DNA of 22,135 nucleotides from an uncultured Candidatus Saccharibacteria bacterium (GCA_946997535.1 CAMPVQ010000007.1:1-22135); one strand, 5' to 3'; numbered from the stretch's first letter, positions 8,211 through 15,411 are shown. Numbers and translations: made by a program. Notes: generated by a model from the letters alone, not told the origin.

Positions 8211-8510
8211 CTACTTTAGATAGTCCAGTAAAGCTTCGACTTGACGCTGATAGTAGTCGGCATCGAAGTTAGCCAGCATCGTGCCGTCGTGGTCGGCGAT
8301 GCCGCGCGCGCCGGCGTCAACCAATTCGGCTTTGTGCTTTAATAGCACGTCACTGCCGGCAATCTGGTTTTTCTCGGCGGCGAACAAATATTCGTCCCAT
8401 TTTGGCGACTCAAACGCCACCATTAGCTGAACCAACTTCTCGCGCTTTTCTGTAGTGGCGGTCGGCCAAGCTTGCTCTACGAGCTGCTCGACTTGCTTAA
8501 TGTTATCCAT
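8211..8510 (-). CDS. Small helical protein of unknown function
   Basis: 99 aa, mostly helical and acidic, without membrane segments or recognised motif. It reads MDNIKQVEQLVEQAWPTA, then KREKLVQLMVAFESPKWDEY, and ends with YYQRQVEALLDYLK. There is no Shine-Dalgarno. Instead a TGCTATACT box lies exactly six bases upstream of ATG 8510, predicting a leaderless mRNA. A 23-bp perfect palindrome immediately upstream of that box (8525-8547) would suit a dimeric regulator. A clean terminator follows the stop. The complete regulatory package argues that this is a real gene despite the unknown function. Confidence 0.75.
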   Translation of the reverse strand: MDNIKQVEQLVEQAWPTATTEKREKLVQLMVAFESPKWDEYLFAAEKNQIAGSDVLLKHKAELVDAGARGIADHDGTMLANFDADYYQRQVEALLDYLK

Positions 8511-8516
8511 GGTAAT

Positions 8517-8547
8517 AGTATAGCATAGATAGTATTATACTATCTAT
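8517..8547 (-). promoter_or_regulatory. Extended -10 promoter with adjacent 23-bp palindromic operator candidate
   Basis: The minus-strand -10 TATACT is at 8517-8522 with TGC before it, and ATG 8510 starts six bases later. Directly upstream, 8525-8547 is a perfect inverted repeat with arms ATAGATAGTAT and ATACTATCTAT around a single central T. It also covers the stop codon of the neighbouring gene (8540-8542). The position from about -20 upstream suits a repressor or activator site. Confidence 0.65.
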
Positions 8548-8737
8548 CTGATCTGAATATTTCATCACCATTTTCGTCTAACCCTATGTGAGTATGACTT
8601 CCATTAGGACCCTTTTCTTGTATAATAAATTCAGAATATACTTCTCTTCCAGTATCTCTGTTTATCATATCTTTGTCGCCACCGGTATAGACTTTTACTA
8701 TAACGTCGTCATCTTCACTTTGAACTTCCCATGGCAT
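8540..8737 (-). CDS. Very small protein of unknown function
   Basis: 65 aa when started at MPWEVQSEDDDVIV. The reason for this start is AAAGGA at 8747-8752 with nine bases to ATG 8737. In-frame ATGs at 8755 and 8797 lack such a site. The product is acidic and polar (TGGDKDMINRDTGREV, SHTHIGLDENGDEIF) and looks like a small beta-rich domain without transmembrane segment or metal motif. I recognise no family. It ends inside the palindrome in front of the 8211-8510 gene, so the two may be separately controlled. Its base composition is more AT-rich than its neighbours, as is the DNA around 8520-8860, which may mark an acquired segment. Confidence 0.6.
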   Translation of the reverse strand: MPWEVQSEDDDVIVKVYTGGDKDMINRDTGREVYSEFIIQEKGPNGSHTHIGLDENGDEIFRSDR

Positions 8738-8771
8738 AATGCCACATCCTTTCATAGTACTTTTATGAGCT

Positions 8772-8831
8772 GTATACCTATAATTACCGTATACCATTTA
8801 TAGTATACCACATTTAATTCTGTGGTATAAT
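8772..8831. promoter_or_regulatory. Divergent extended -10 elements in an inverted repeat, plus three GTATACC boxes
   Basis: TATACCACA (8804-8812) and TGTGGTATA (8821-8829) form a perfect inverted repeat with an eight-base spacer. The right arm with its following bases reads TGTGGTATAAT (plus strand). The left arm read on the minus strand is TGTGGTATACT. Each is an extended -10, so transcription could leave in both directions. GTATACC occurs three times (8772-8778, 8789-8795, 8803-8809). The minus-strand element would serve the 8540-8737 gene. The plus-strand one would run antisense into the recombinase gene. Confidence 0.5.
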
Positions 8832-8866
8832 TAATTTTCGAAATTTTGCGCGATAAGCGAGAGCGA

Positions 8867-9826
8867 TTAGACTTCGCTTTGGAACTTGTCGTGAACCTCC
8901 TTGAGGTGGGGGTTGGTGACGTGGGTGTAAATTTGCGTGGTGGCAATGCTGCTGTGGCCAAGCATGGTTTGCACCGAACGCAGGTCGGCGCCGTTCATTA
9001 TCAGGTCGGTGGCGAAGCTGTGGCGCAGGGTGTGCGGCGAAACGTGCTTAGTGATGCCCGCCAGTTGGGCGTAATTTTTTACGAGTCGTTGCACAGAGCG
9101 GGGTGTGATGCGGCGCAACTCAATTTCGCGCTGGCTGGTGACGTGGCGGTCCTTCGGCATGTTGCGTGAGTTGTTTAAAAAGAGCGGGGGCAGGTCGTCG
9201 ATGCGACTCGCGAGGTAATCTTCTACTGCCGCAGCCGCGCGCGGGTTGATGAAAATCGGGCGGTCTTTATTGCCCTTACCACGCACCATAAATTCACGGC
9301 GCTTAGTGTTGACGTTGTCGCGATTTAAGTTGCACAGCTCACTGACGCGCATGCCGCCGGAGAAGAGCAGCTCTAGGATGGCGCGATCGCGCAGGCCGTT
9401 GGGCGAGTCAAGGTCGATGGCGCCAAACAGCCGCGCCACTTCTTCGGCCAGCAAAAACGACACTTGTTTGTGCTCAACTTTTGGCAGCATAATCTTGGCG
9501 GCGTTGAGGGTGGGGATGTCGCGGATGGCGCAGTACTTGAGGAAGCTGCGCAACGCCACCAGATAATAATTTTGAGTGATGGTCTTCAGCTCGCGACCTT
9601 GGTCGTCAATGTAGCGGTTGAGCCAGAGGCGGTACTGGCGGATTAGCTCGTCGTTTATCTGGTCAACGGTGATGTCGCCGGCGAATTCGGCGAAGCGGTC
9701 GAGATAGAGGTGGTAATTTTCCGCCGTGCGCAGCGCCCGCCCGCGCTCCACTTCGACGTACTCCACAAAGTCCGCAATCAAGTCGCCCAAATAGTATTTT
9801 TGTTGGTTGTTTTGCGGTTGATTCAT
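8867..9826 (-). CDS. Xer-type tyrosine recombinase
   Basis: Site-specific recombinase that breaks and rejoins DNA through a phosphotyrosine bond. The probable housekeeping role is resolving chromosome dimers at a dif site. At 319 aa it has both domains. The N-terminal SAM-like core-binding domain is at about 10-110 (FVEYVEVERGRALRTAENY). The catalytic domain is at about 125-319, with the first Arg in GGMRVSELCNL, Lys in RGKGNKDRPI, the H-x-x-R box in SPHTLRHSFATDL, His in LGHSSIATTQ and the nucleophile in IYTHV. The start is ATG 9826. A TTG two codons upstream is also possible, but TGGTAAAAT ends exactly six bases before this ATG, giving a leaderless arrangement. It is transcribed divergently from tRNA-Arg with overlapping promoter regions. 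XerC and XerD cannot be told apart from sequence alone. It is not flanked by signs of an integrated element. Confidence 0.93.
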   Translation of the reverse strand: MNQPQNNQQKYYLGDLIADFVEYVEVERGRALRTAENYHLYLDRFAEFAGDITVDQINDELIRQYRLWLNRYIDDQGRELKTITQNYYLVALRSFLKYCAIRDIPTLNAAKIMLPKVEHKQVSFLLAEEVARLFGAIDLDSPNGLRDRAILELLFSGGMRVSELCNLNRDNVNTKRREFMVRGKGNKDRPIFINPRAAAAVEDYLASRIDDLPPLFLNNSRNMPKDRHVTSQREIELRRITPRSVQRLVKNYAQLAGITKHVSPHTLRHSFATDLIMNGADLRSVQTMLGHSSIATTQIYTHVTNPHLKEVHDKFQSEV

Positions 9827-9832
9827 ACTCAA

Positions 9833-9841
9833 ATTTTACCA
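9833..9841 (-). promoter_or_regulatory. Leaderless-type extended -10 of the recombinase gene
   Basis: Minus strand TGGTAAAAT, followed by six bases (TTGAGT) and ATG 9826. No good -35 is visible. The site is back to back with the tRNA-Arg promoter. Confidence 0.65.
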
Positions 9842-9845
9842 CATT

Positions 9846-9854
9846 TGGTATAAT
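9846..9854 (+). promoter_or_regulatory. Extended -10 promoter of tRNA-Arg
   Basis: TGGTATAAT ending eight bases before the first base of the tRNA. No clear -35 is seen. Confidence 0.75.
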
Positions 9855-9862
9855 ATAAGCAT

Positions 9863-9939
9863 GGCCCCGTAGCTCAATTGGATAGAGCTGCTCCGTCCTA
9901 AGGAGAGGGTTGTACGTTCGATTCGTATCGGGGTCACCA
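9863..9939 (+). tRNA. tRNA-Arg (anticodon CCT)
   Basis: 77 nt including an encoded CCA. The acceptor stem GGCCCCG/CGGGGTC has one G-T pair. The D arm is GCTC/GAGC. The anticodon loop GTCCTAA (9895-9901) carries CCT at 9897-9899, which reads AGG. The variable loop has five bases, the T-loop is TTCGATT, and the discriminator is A. The first anticodon-stem pair (G9890 with A9906) is mismatched. The next gene begins eight bases after the CCA. Confidence 0.93.
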
Positions 9940-9947
9940 GTATTATT

Positions 9948-10457
9948 ATGAGTAAAAAGCAGTTTATCGGTCAGCATCCGGGGGAGAAAATATTGTTCGT
10001 TTTCCAGCAGCATATTTTGGCGCTGCGGTGGGGTTTTATTGCCGTGCTGATTGGCCTTGCGGTCGGCTCGCTACCGTTCATTATCTGGCAAGATAACGTG
10101 CAGCTATTGTGGGGCGCACCGCTGGGGTTCTGCTTAGGGCTGATGGTGCTGTTTTATAAGTGGATAAATTGGCGGTTTTCGTACTTTTTAGTTACCAACG
10201 AGCGCATCCGCCAAGTGGTGCAGCGCGGGTTGTTTAATAAGTCCGTCATAGACATTAACCTCAATAAGGTGCAGAATGTCAGCTACAATATCCCAGGGTT
10301 GTTCGGCAGCATGTTCGGCTTTGGTACACTGGTACTGCAGACGATGGTGGGTAACATGGTGATTCGCCGCGCCGCCCATTGTGAAGAAAATTATGCGCGC
10401 CTGACCGATGCGATTCGTGACGCGGGCGGATTAGAGAAGGATGATGATGAAAATTAA
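9948..10457 (+). CDS. Bacterial PH-domain (bPH2/YdbS-type) membrane protein
   Basis: 169 aa. Two adjacent transmembrane segments lie at about residues 25-46 and 53-73, followed by a cytoplasmic bacterial PH-like domain: WRFSYFLVTNERIRQVVQRG, FNKSVIDINLNKVQNVSY, then FGFGTLVLQT. This arrangement is typical of small bPH2 membrane proteins whose role is poorly defined. ATG 9948 has no Shine-Dalgarno and lies only eight bases after the tRNA-Arg CCA, so its mRNA 5' end is probably generated when the tRNA is cut out of a joint transcript. Its 3' end overlaps the start of the foldase gene by a few codons (GATGATGATGAAAAT), so the two are likely coupled. The family assignment is fairly firm. The cellular role is inference only. 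Confidence 0.85.
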   Translation: MSKKQFIGQHPGEKILFVFQQHILALRWGFIAVLIGLAVGSLPFIIWQDNVQLLWGAPLGFCLGLMVLFYKWINWRFSYFLVTNERIRQVVQRGLFNKSVIDINLNKVQNVSYNIPGLFGSMFGFGTLVLQTMVGNMVIRRAAHCEENYARLTDAIRDAGGLEKDDDEN

Positions 10458-11526
10458 GTTACATAATATATTTAAGAAGAAGCTAGATGCCAACTCGCTC
10501 AAGATTACGAGCGAGAATATTGCCGAACACCGCAAGGAGGTGCTGGCGGCGGGGCGCAAGTTTAAATATCCGGTGCAGATTTCGAGCAAAAAAATTGTGT
10601 TCGGGTCGGTGGCGATTGCCTTGGTGGTAGTTAGCGTATTTAGCGTATACGTGTGGCACAACTTGTACCGTGTGCAAAATACAGCGGCGCTGTTTTATAA
10701 CGCGACGCGAGTACTACCTTTGCCGGTGGCGCGGGTGGATGGCGAGTCGGTGCGGTTTGACGCTTACCTCAGGCTGATTCGCGCGGACATTCATTATTAT
10801 ATTACACAGGAGCGACGGGCGTTTAATAGTAAAGAGGGTAGCGAGGAGCTGAACTTCCATAAACGCAACGAGCTACGCAATGCCGAGCGGACGGCGTACG
10901 CGCGCAAGGTGGCGCGGCGGATGGGGCTGAAGCTGACCGACCAAGAGCTGCAAGACAAGATAAACGCCGACTTAAAGGCGGACAGTTCGACCGAGGAGAC
11001 GCTAGTGAATACCCTAAAGGAGTACTATGGTTGGTCAATGGACGACTACCGGTCGGTGCTGCGCGGGCAGCTTTTGGAGCGCAAGGTAGCGTTTGCGCTT
11101 GATACTGACGCCAAAGCGAAGCTTGACCAGATACAGGCGCGACTACAGAAGGGCGACGATTTCGCCACTGTGGCGCGTGAGATGAGTGACGACGCAGACA
11201 GCAAGCAGCGGGGCGGCGCCGTGGTGGTGACGCGGAGTACGGAGGACCCGACAGGCGTGTTGCGCGCCATCAAGGGTAAGCAGCCGGGGACGGTCTTGCC
11301 GCCGTTACAGGTGAAGTTGGCTGATGCGTACTATTATTATATTGTGCGATTTGACGGCATCGACAAGGACGAATTTACCGACAAGGAGCAGACCAAGTAC
11401 TCGCTAATAACAGTGCGGCTGAGCAAGTTTGACCACGACTTTAAGCAGCTGATTGAACAAAATAAGATTACGGAATATATCACCGTCCCGCGCGAGCAAG
11501 ACCTTAAAGTCAAGTCAGCGAAGTAG
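10447..11526 (+). CDS. Membrane-anchored parvulin-type foldase (PrsA/SurA-like)
   Basis: 359 aa. Three ATGs lie in tandem at 10441-10449. The last is chosen because GAAGG at 10435-10440 then has normal spacing, so the overlap with the PH-domain gene is 11 bases. There is a long basic cytoplasmic tail (1-48) and one transmembrane segment at about 50-70. A helical SurA-like N-terminal region follows (KVARRMGLKLTDQELQDKI and YYGWSMDDYRSVLRGQLLERK). A PPIC (parvulin) domain spans about 229-330: LQKGDDFATVAREMSDDADS, QRGGAVV, GTVLPPLQVKLADAYYYYIV. It probably helps secreted proteins fold outside the membrane, with the large disulfide-containing surface proteins nearby as plausible clients (inference). 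The uncleaved anchor with a long inner tail differs from the lipoprotein PrsA of Firmicutes. Confidence 0.85.
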   Translation: MKIKLHNIFKKKLDANSLKITSENIAEHRKEVLAAGRKFKYPVQISSKKIVFGSVAIALVVVSVFSVYVWHNLYRVQNTAALFYNATRVLPLPVARVDGESVRFDAYLRLIRADIHYYITQERRAFNSKEGSEELNFHKRNELRNAERTAYARKVARRMGLKLTDQELQDKINADLKADSSTEETLVNTLKEYYGWSMDDYRSVLRGQLLERKVAFALDTDAKAKLDQIQARLQKGDDFATVAREMSDDADSKQRGGAVVVTRSTEDPTGVLRAIKGKQPGTVLPPLQVKLADAYYYYIVRFDGIDKDEFTDKEQTKYSLITVRLSKFDHDFKQLIEQNKITEYITVPREQDLKVKSAK

Positions 11527-11556
11527 AGGTTGAGTAAGGCTATAGGAGGTATTCAA

Positions 11557-12159
11557 ATGGCAAGCGGCAGGAAGTTTGTAGCAAAAACGAAGGATATCAA
11601 CCTAACCGTAAACAGGGGTGACTCCTTTAGTGCTCGTTATGTTAATTGCAAAAAAGAGCTATTTAAGATTGAAAAAACTCAGTCTGGTATAAAATTTGTT
11701 CAGATAAAAAAGGTGCCGGCTGCTTGTTGGCTGTGGTGGCTGACTCAGGGCGCCCCTGAAGTTGTTGTTGCGCTGCCGGAAAACATTGATGTTTGCGAGC
11801 TTGAAGCTGAATCAAACCAAGTTGTGGTGGCAGATATTAAGGCTGACAAGATTTATGCAGGGGTCCACAACGGCAAGGTGGAGGCGAGAAACGTCACGGC
11901 GAATGATGTCTTTTTGAAGTGCTTTAATGGTTCGGCTGTGGCTAGGAATGTTGAGGTGGCTAATGTGTGTACGGTTGACACATTAAACGGCATGAGTGCT
12001 TTAATGGGAGCGATGGCAAAGGGCGCAAGTCTTGAGGTGACCTGCGAGAACGGCACGACTGAGGTATCTGACGAGAATAAAGCCAGCCTTAACCGCAAAC
12101 CAGATGGATGTGCCCGCTACGTCGTGCGTTGCCTGAATGGCAAAGCTGTTGTGAAGTAG
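11557..12159 (+). CDS. DUF4097-like beta-strand repeat protein
   Basis: 200 aa from ATG 11557, chosen because AGGAGG (11544-11549) sits seven bases upstream. An earlier TTG at 11530 has no such support. The sequence is a run of short beta strands typical of DUF4097-type right-handed beta-helix proteins: SNQVVVADIKADKIYAGVHN, then GKVEARNVTANDVFLKCFNG, then EVANVCTVDTLNG and YVVRCLNGKAVVK. There is no signal peptide. The only hydrophobic stretch is short (AACWLWWL) and could insert in or lie on the membrane. It starts 30 bases after the foldase stop and is probably the last gene of that transcript. The role is unknown. In other bacteria such proteins occur with envelope-stress regulators, which fits the envelope-related neighbours but is only suggestive. 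Confidence 0.75.
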   Translation: MASGRKFVAKTKDINLTVNRGDSFSARYVNCKKELFKIEKTQSGIKFVQIKKVPAACWLWWLTQGAPEVVVALPENIDVCELEAESNQVVVADIKADKIYAGVHNGKVEARNVTANDVFLKCFNGSAVARNVEVANVCTVDTLNGMSALMGAMAKGASLEVTCENGTTEVSDENKASLNRKPDGCARYVVRCLNGKAVVK

Positions 12160-12180
12160 GTGTGGGGTGTTGGCTAGTGT

Positions 12181-12222
12181 TTGAATAGTCTATTGTGCTT
12201 GTGGTATAATGCAAGTATCTAG
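12181..12222 (+). promoter_or_regulatory. Promoter and conserved start region of surface protein copy 2
   Basis: TTGAAT (12181-12186), an 18-base spacer and TATAAT (12205-12210) with upstream TGG. GTATCTAG (12215-12222) begins four bases after the -10, at the expected transcription start. The same element at the same spacing is found before copies 3 and 4. Confidence 0.8.
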
Positions 12223-12260
12223 CCGGTGGTGGTAGATGTAAAAGTAAAGAGGATAACGGC

Positions 12261-14334
12261 ATGAGACAATATAAACAGTCTAGCGCTAAAACCCTGTGGG
12301 GGGGGGGTAATTTTTTGGCCTCTATTTTTGCTTGCAGTAACCCCATTAGTCTTAGCTACACCAGTCCACGCCACTAACGATAATACCGTCAGCATTGCGG
12401 TTGACCAGAACGCGGCATTGCAACCAACCGGCACTCTCTATAAAGCCACCACCAACGTTAAGGTTACAACCGGCAAACCCTATGGCTTTAACCTCACCAT
12501 GCAGGCCGATACGGCTGACCTTGTAAATAGTAAAGACTCTACTCGCAAAATCTCTGCCACCCCAAGCTCCACACCAGTTGCATTGAACGCCAATCAGTGG
12601 GGCTATTCTCTAGATAAATCCGCTACCACCTTCAGCGCCGTCCCAGCTGGCGCCCAAGCCACACCAGCCGTGGTTGTCGATGTCACCAAGGCTAAGAAGC
12701 CGGCGGGTTGTATTAATCTAGCGAGCTATACTAAATCCGTAACTTTTGCTGCTAAAGTTGACCCGAGGCTCGCTAGCGGTAATTATTCTACGAAAATTAC
12801 CTACACTGTAATCGCCAAGCCAAAACCGGTATTTATCGATTGGGATAAGCGTACCGCCAAGACCGACCCATCAGATATATGTCGTTCGGGTGATAAAAAC
12901 AGCTCCTGTTTGGTTGACCTTGATAGAAACATGATACCAGTAAGGTATACCGGTACCACCACTAATGCCCAGTGGACCAGCGTTTCTAACCCAGAAGACG
13001 AATGCACAAAGGGTAATTGGTACGACTACGGCAAGAAACAGTGGGCGAACGCTGTAACGGTGAAGAAGGAAGCACTCGCCAAATACCAAGGTGAAGATGA
13101 GGTGATCGACCAGGCTGACATTCTCGGCTACTGGGTATATATCCCACGTTATACATATGAGGTGATGCGGCGCGATGGCACAGATAAGCCGGTTAAAGCC
13201 CAGAATTTTGACATTAAGTTTGAAAACACCAAGACACCAAAGAAACGTCCACTAGCTTGCAAGACTGGCAACGGCAAGGATTACCGCACCGAGTGTGGCG
13301 TTAGTCGTGAGTTGCCGTTAGCTGGTGGCGAAGTATCTACTTGGGCTACTCATCCAGCATTTACCTTTGGCAAGAAGGAACTTAACGGAATTTGGTTCGC
13401 TAAGTTTGAGACGACGGGTAGCTTTAGCGCGCCGACGGTGAAGCCTAATTTACAGCATATTACGGGTGATGCTTTTTATAATAATTATCGCCAAATCGGT
13501 GGCTTTTATACGTCAGCAAAGTTAATTGGCGTGGCGGATGAGAATAATTCGGGTGGTATGATGTCAAGTGGTGAAGATGAAGATGACGTGCCGGAGCCGA
13601 ACAATCACAACCTACAAAACTACAATTCGCGCTTTATTAATAATAAAGACTGGGGTGTGGCGGCTTACCTCAGTGCTAGTGCATACGGGGCTGGCGCCGG
13701 CGGGGTACATAACAATGGTCAGATAGATGACCGAGGCAATGCGTATGGTTCGCACGGTATTACTGGTTGTGGCTCATATAATGAGCATGACGATGGCAGC
13801 TATGCTAGCGCCAACGCGCAGATACCCTCTGAACATTCTGGTGTGGCGGCGGGGAAGCTTGGCACACAAGCTGCTTGTAGCGCCAATAATTTGCAACGTG
13901 CCTATAATGGCACTCTTGGCCAGCTCGCTAGCACGACTAACAATCCAACCGGTATATATGATATGGCTGGTGGCGCCGCTGAATACACTGCCGCGCGTTA
14001 CTCGCAGACGTTGGATGGCGCCGAGGATAGCTTGATGGGCGATACGGTACGCCCGCCATACGCGAATTTATATGACTTTACGAATTTTAATGCTTGCAAA
14101 TTTGAAACTTGTGGCGGTCAGGCGCTTTATGAGACTACAGGCGTAGATAAAGTGAAGGGCGCACGGTGGAACAGCGATTACGCAATGTTTGTTGACAAGA
14201 ATTACCCGTGGTTTGAACGCGGTGGTGATGCCACTAATGGGACGGGCGCTGGCATTTTTGCCACTTATGCCGGCGCTGGCTATGCCCAGTTTAGGTTTGC
14301 TTTTCGCGTAGTGCTTGGTAGCTTTGCGCAGTAG
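12261..14334 (+). CDS. Phase-variable secreted surface protein, copy 2; out of frame at G10 in this sequence
   Basis: ATG 12261 follows AAAGAGGA (12247-12254). At G10 (12298-12307) the frame runs into TAA at 12375-12377. With nine G the product is 690 aa: MRQYKQSSAKTLWGG, then a hydrophobic core and the signal-peptidase site PVHA|TND near residue 37. The mature protein has the N-terminal domain (VSIAVDQNAALQPTG to ITYTVIAKPKP), the central domain (MIPVRYTG, WYDYGKKQWANAVTV, YWVYIPRYTYEVMRRDG), ELNGIWFAKFETTG, WGVAAYLSASAYGAG, GTLGQLASTTNNPTGIYDM and a C-terminal PWFERGGD to FRVVL typical of FGE/C-type-lectin-like folds. CKFETCGGQALYET repeats the Cys motif of the other copies. DNA around 12550-12590 is identical to copy 3 for about 40 bases, whereas the region after FETTG is divergent. 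The 3' flank is unlike that of copies 1 and 3. Confidence 0.85.
12298..12307 (+). repeat. Poly-G tract (G10) in signal-peptide region of copy 2
   Basis: Ten G after CCTGT and before TAATT. Nine or twelve G put ATG 12261 in frame with the long downstream frame. In the shifted frame a TGA overlaps the start codon (ATGA), so no bypass start exists. Confidence 0.95.
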
Positions 14335-14531
14335 CGCAGTGGGTGTACGGTTGTTTTAATTGAATGCCAGTAGTTGCCCTAATGTGGACAGCTCATCACG
14401 TATTATCTGTTTTTAGTTTATAGTCTTATTTTGCGCGCTGTTTTATCGCTGCGCAGTGATTGCCGTTTGTGTGTGGCGGGGTGCTGACTATCTAAACCTG
14501 AGCCATCTAACCTTAAATCTGCTCAGTTTAT

Positions 14532-14556
14532 AAAAAGCGCTCGCGTGACGGGCGCT
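14532..14556 (-). terminator. Intrinsic terminator downstream of the structured RNA; may also end copy 2
   Basis: AGCGCTCG (14536-14543) pairs with CGGGCGCT (14549-14556), with five T following on the minus strand. On the plus strand it is followed only by TTTGTG, so it would be weaker for copy 2. Confidence 0.8.
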
Positions 14557-14574
14557 TTGTGTGGGTATAAGAAA

Positions 14575-14779
14575 ACCGCCACTTTGGGATTTCTCCCGTT
14601 GGGGCGGTAAACAGTCTAGGTTTTTACGTTCCTGAGATACTTCCACCCGCGGGGTGGGCTAGAGGACGAATCTCGCAGTTTTCGTACTCTAGTGGGGCTT
14701 ACAAGCCTTCAAAGTAAATGTGGAACTGGTTGAGTCGTGAGTTTGGAGCTAACGACTGTGATTGCTTTTTCATAAGCCC
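14575..14779 (-). ncRNA. Putative structured non-coding RNA, about 205 nt, unknown family
   Basis: A near-consensus promoter at 14784-14812 predicts a start at about 14777-14779. The 5' domain is closed by GGGCTTA/TAAGCCC and holds an inner stem GTCGT/ACGAC. The next hairpin is CTAGAG-T-ACGAA / TTCGT-C-CTCTAG with loop AACTGCGAGA. It is followed by CCACCC-CGC-GGGTGG. The loop's GAGAT could pair with ATCTC further on, a possible pseudoknot. A terminator-like hairpin ACCGCC/GGCGGT (14575-14608) followed by TTTTC closes the RNA, with a second terminator at 14532-14556. A 24-codon frame (14699-14773) begins near the 5' end but lies inside the paired domain. I do not recognise tmRNA, RNase P, SRP or 6S signatures. 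Confidence 0.6.
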
Positions 14780-14783
14780 TTTT

Positions 14784-14812
14784 ATAATAGCAAGTATAGT
14801 CAAAAATGTCAA
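14784..14812 (-). promoter_or_regulatory. Strong promoter of the structured RNA
   Basis: Minus strand TTGACA (14807-14812), a 17-base spacer and TATTAT (14784-14789) preceded by TGC. This is among the best promoter matches in the window. Confidence 0.88.
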
Positions 14813-14870
14813 TAGTTTGGGCTGGGGCACAATATAGCATGAAATGCATACCAGCCCGAAAAATAGCTTG

Positions 14871-14986
14871 AAAAATCTGTGGAAAATAAGTGGGGAAAAC
14901 TAAATAACAGAGGTAGAGAAGGTGGCAAACGCCGCCACTGCGCCTATAAAAATCTGTGGAAAACTTTGCCGCAAATTGTGGGAAAA
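14871..14986 (+). repeat. Cluster of DnaA-box-like repeats (TGTGGAAAA)
   Basis: AAAAATCTGTGGAAAA occurs twice exactly (14871-14886 and 14948-14963). Two related sites lie nearby: GTGGGGAAAA (14890-14899) and TTGTGGGAAAA (14976-14986). All have the same orientation. TTTTCCACA, the reverse complement of the core, is a DnaA-box variant used by some bacteria. An AT-rich stretch follows at 15146-15182. The function is unproven. Confidence 0.45.
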
Positions 14987-15291
14987 GTCGGCAAAATCGC
15001 TTGTATTGCGGCGTGTGGGCGGGGCGCGGCAGTGGTTCGCGCTAGCCATTTTTTACTGCCCGCGCCGGCTAGTTTAATGTTGATTTTTACAGATTTAGCC
15101 TTACGGGTCGATTCTTTGCGCCGCGTGGGCTAGCTTGTCGGGGCTTAATTATTTATTTACTATAATTATTATCCTGATATTACACTGGGCTCGCCCTAAT
15201 TTAGCTATCACGTGTGCTATAGATGGAGTTTGAGGCGGTGGGTCCTATGCCAGATGCAAGGCCGCCTAGCTGACAGGGGCGCAGAGACATC

Positions 15292-15315
15292 AAAAAAGCC
15301 CGCCGTAGCGGACTT
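15292..15315 (-). terminator. Terminator of tRNA-Val
   Basis: Minus strand AGTCCGC, loop TAC, GGCGGGCT, then six T (plus-strand A-run 15292-15297). It begins ten bases after the encoded CCA. Confidence 0.85.
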
Positions 15316-15325
15316 AGAATAATTT

Positions 15326-15402
15326 TGGTGGGCTGAAAGAGGCTCGAACTCCTGACCTCGTCCACGTCAAGGACGCGCTCTAGCCAACTGAGCTACCAGC
15401 CC
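15326..15402 (-). tRNA. tRNA-Val (anticodon GAC)
   Basis: 77 nt with encoded CCA. The acceptor stem is GGGCTGG/TCAGCCC, with one G-T pair. The D arm is GCTC/GAGC. The anticodon stem CGTCC/GGACG holds the loop TTGACGT, with GAC at plus-strand 15366-15368. The T-arm is AGGAG-TTCGAGC-CTCTT, with G-T pairs. GAC reads GUC and GUU. Confidence 0.95.
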
Positions 15403-15411
15403 AATACACCT

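Noticed and set aside
8867..9826. Integrase of a mobile element
   Set aside because: No attachment-site repeats around the adjacent tRNA-Arg and no phage or plasmid genes nearby. The protein looks like a housekeeping Xer recombinase.
14532..14779. Assignment of the structured RNA to tmRNA, RNase P RNA, SRP RNA or 6S RNA
   Set aside because: It lacks the tag frame and tRNA-like ends of tmRNA, the conserved core of RNase P RNA, the SRP tetraloop/symmetric-loop sequences, and the long bubble-containing stem of 6S.
14879..15133. 84-codon plus-strand frame in the large intergenic region
   Set aside because: No ribosome site, low-complexity Lys/Gly/Ala/Arg composition, and it runs across the DnaA-box-like repeats.
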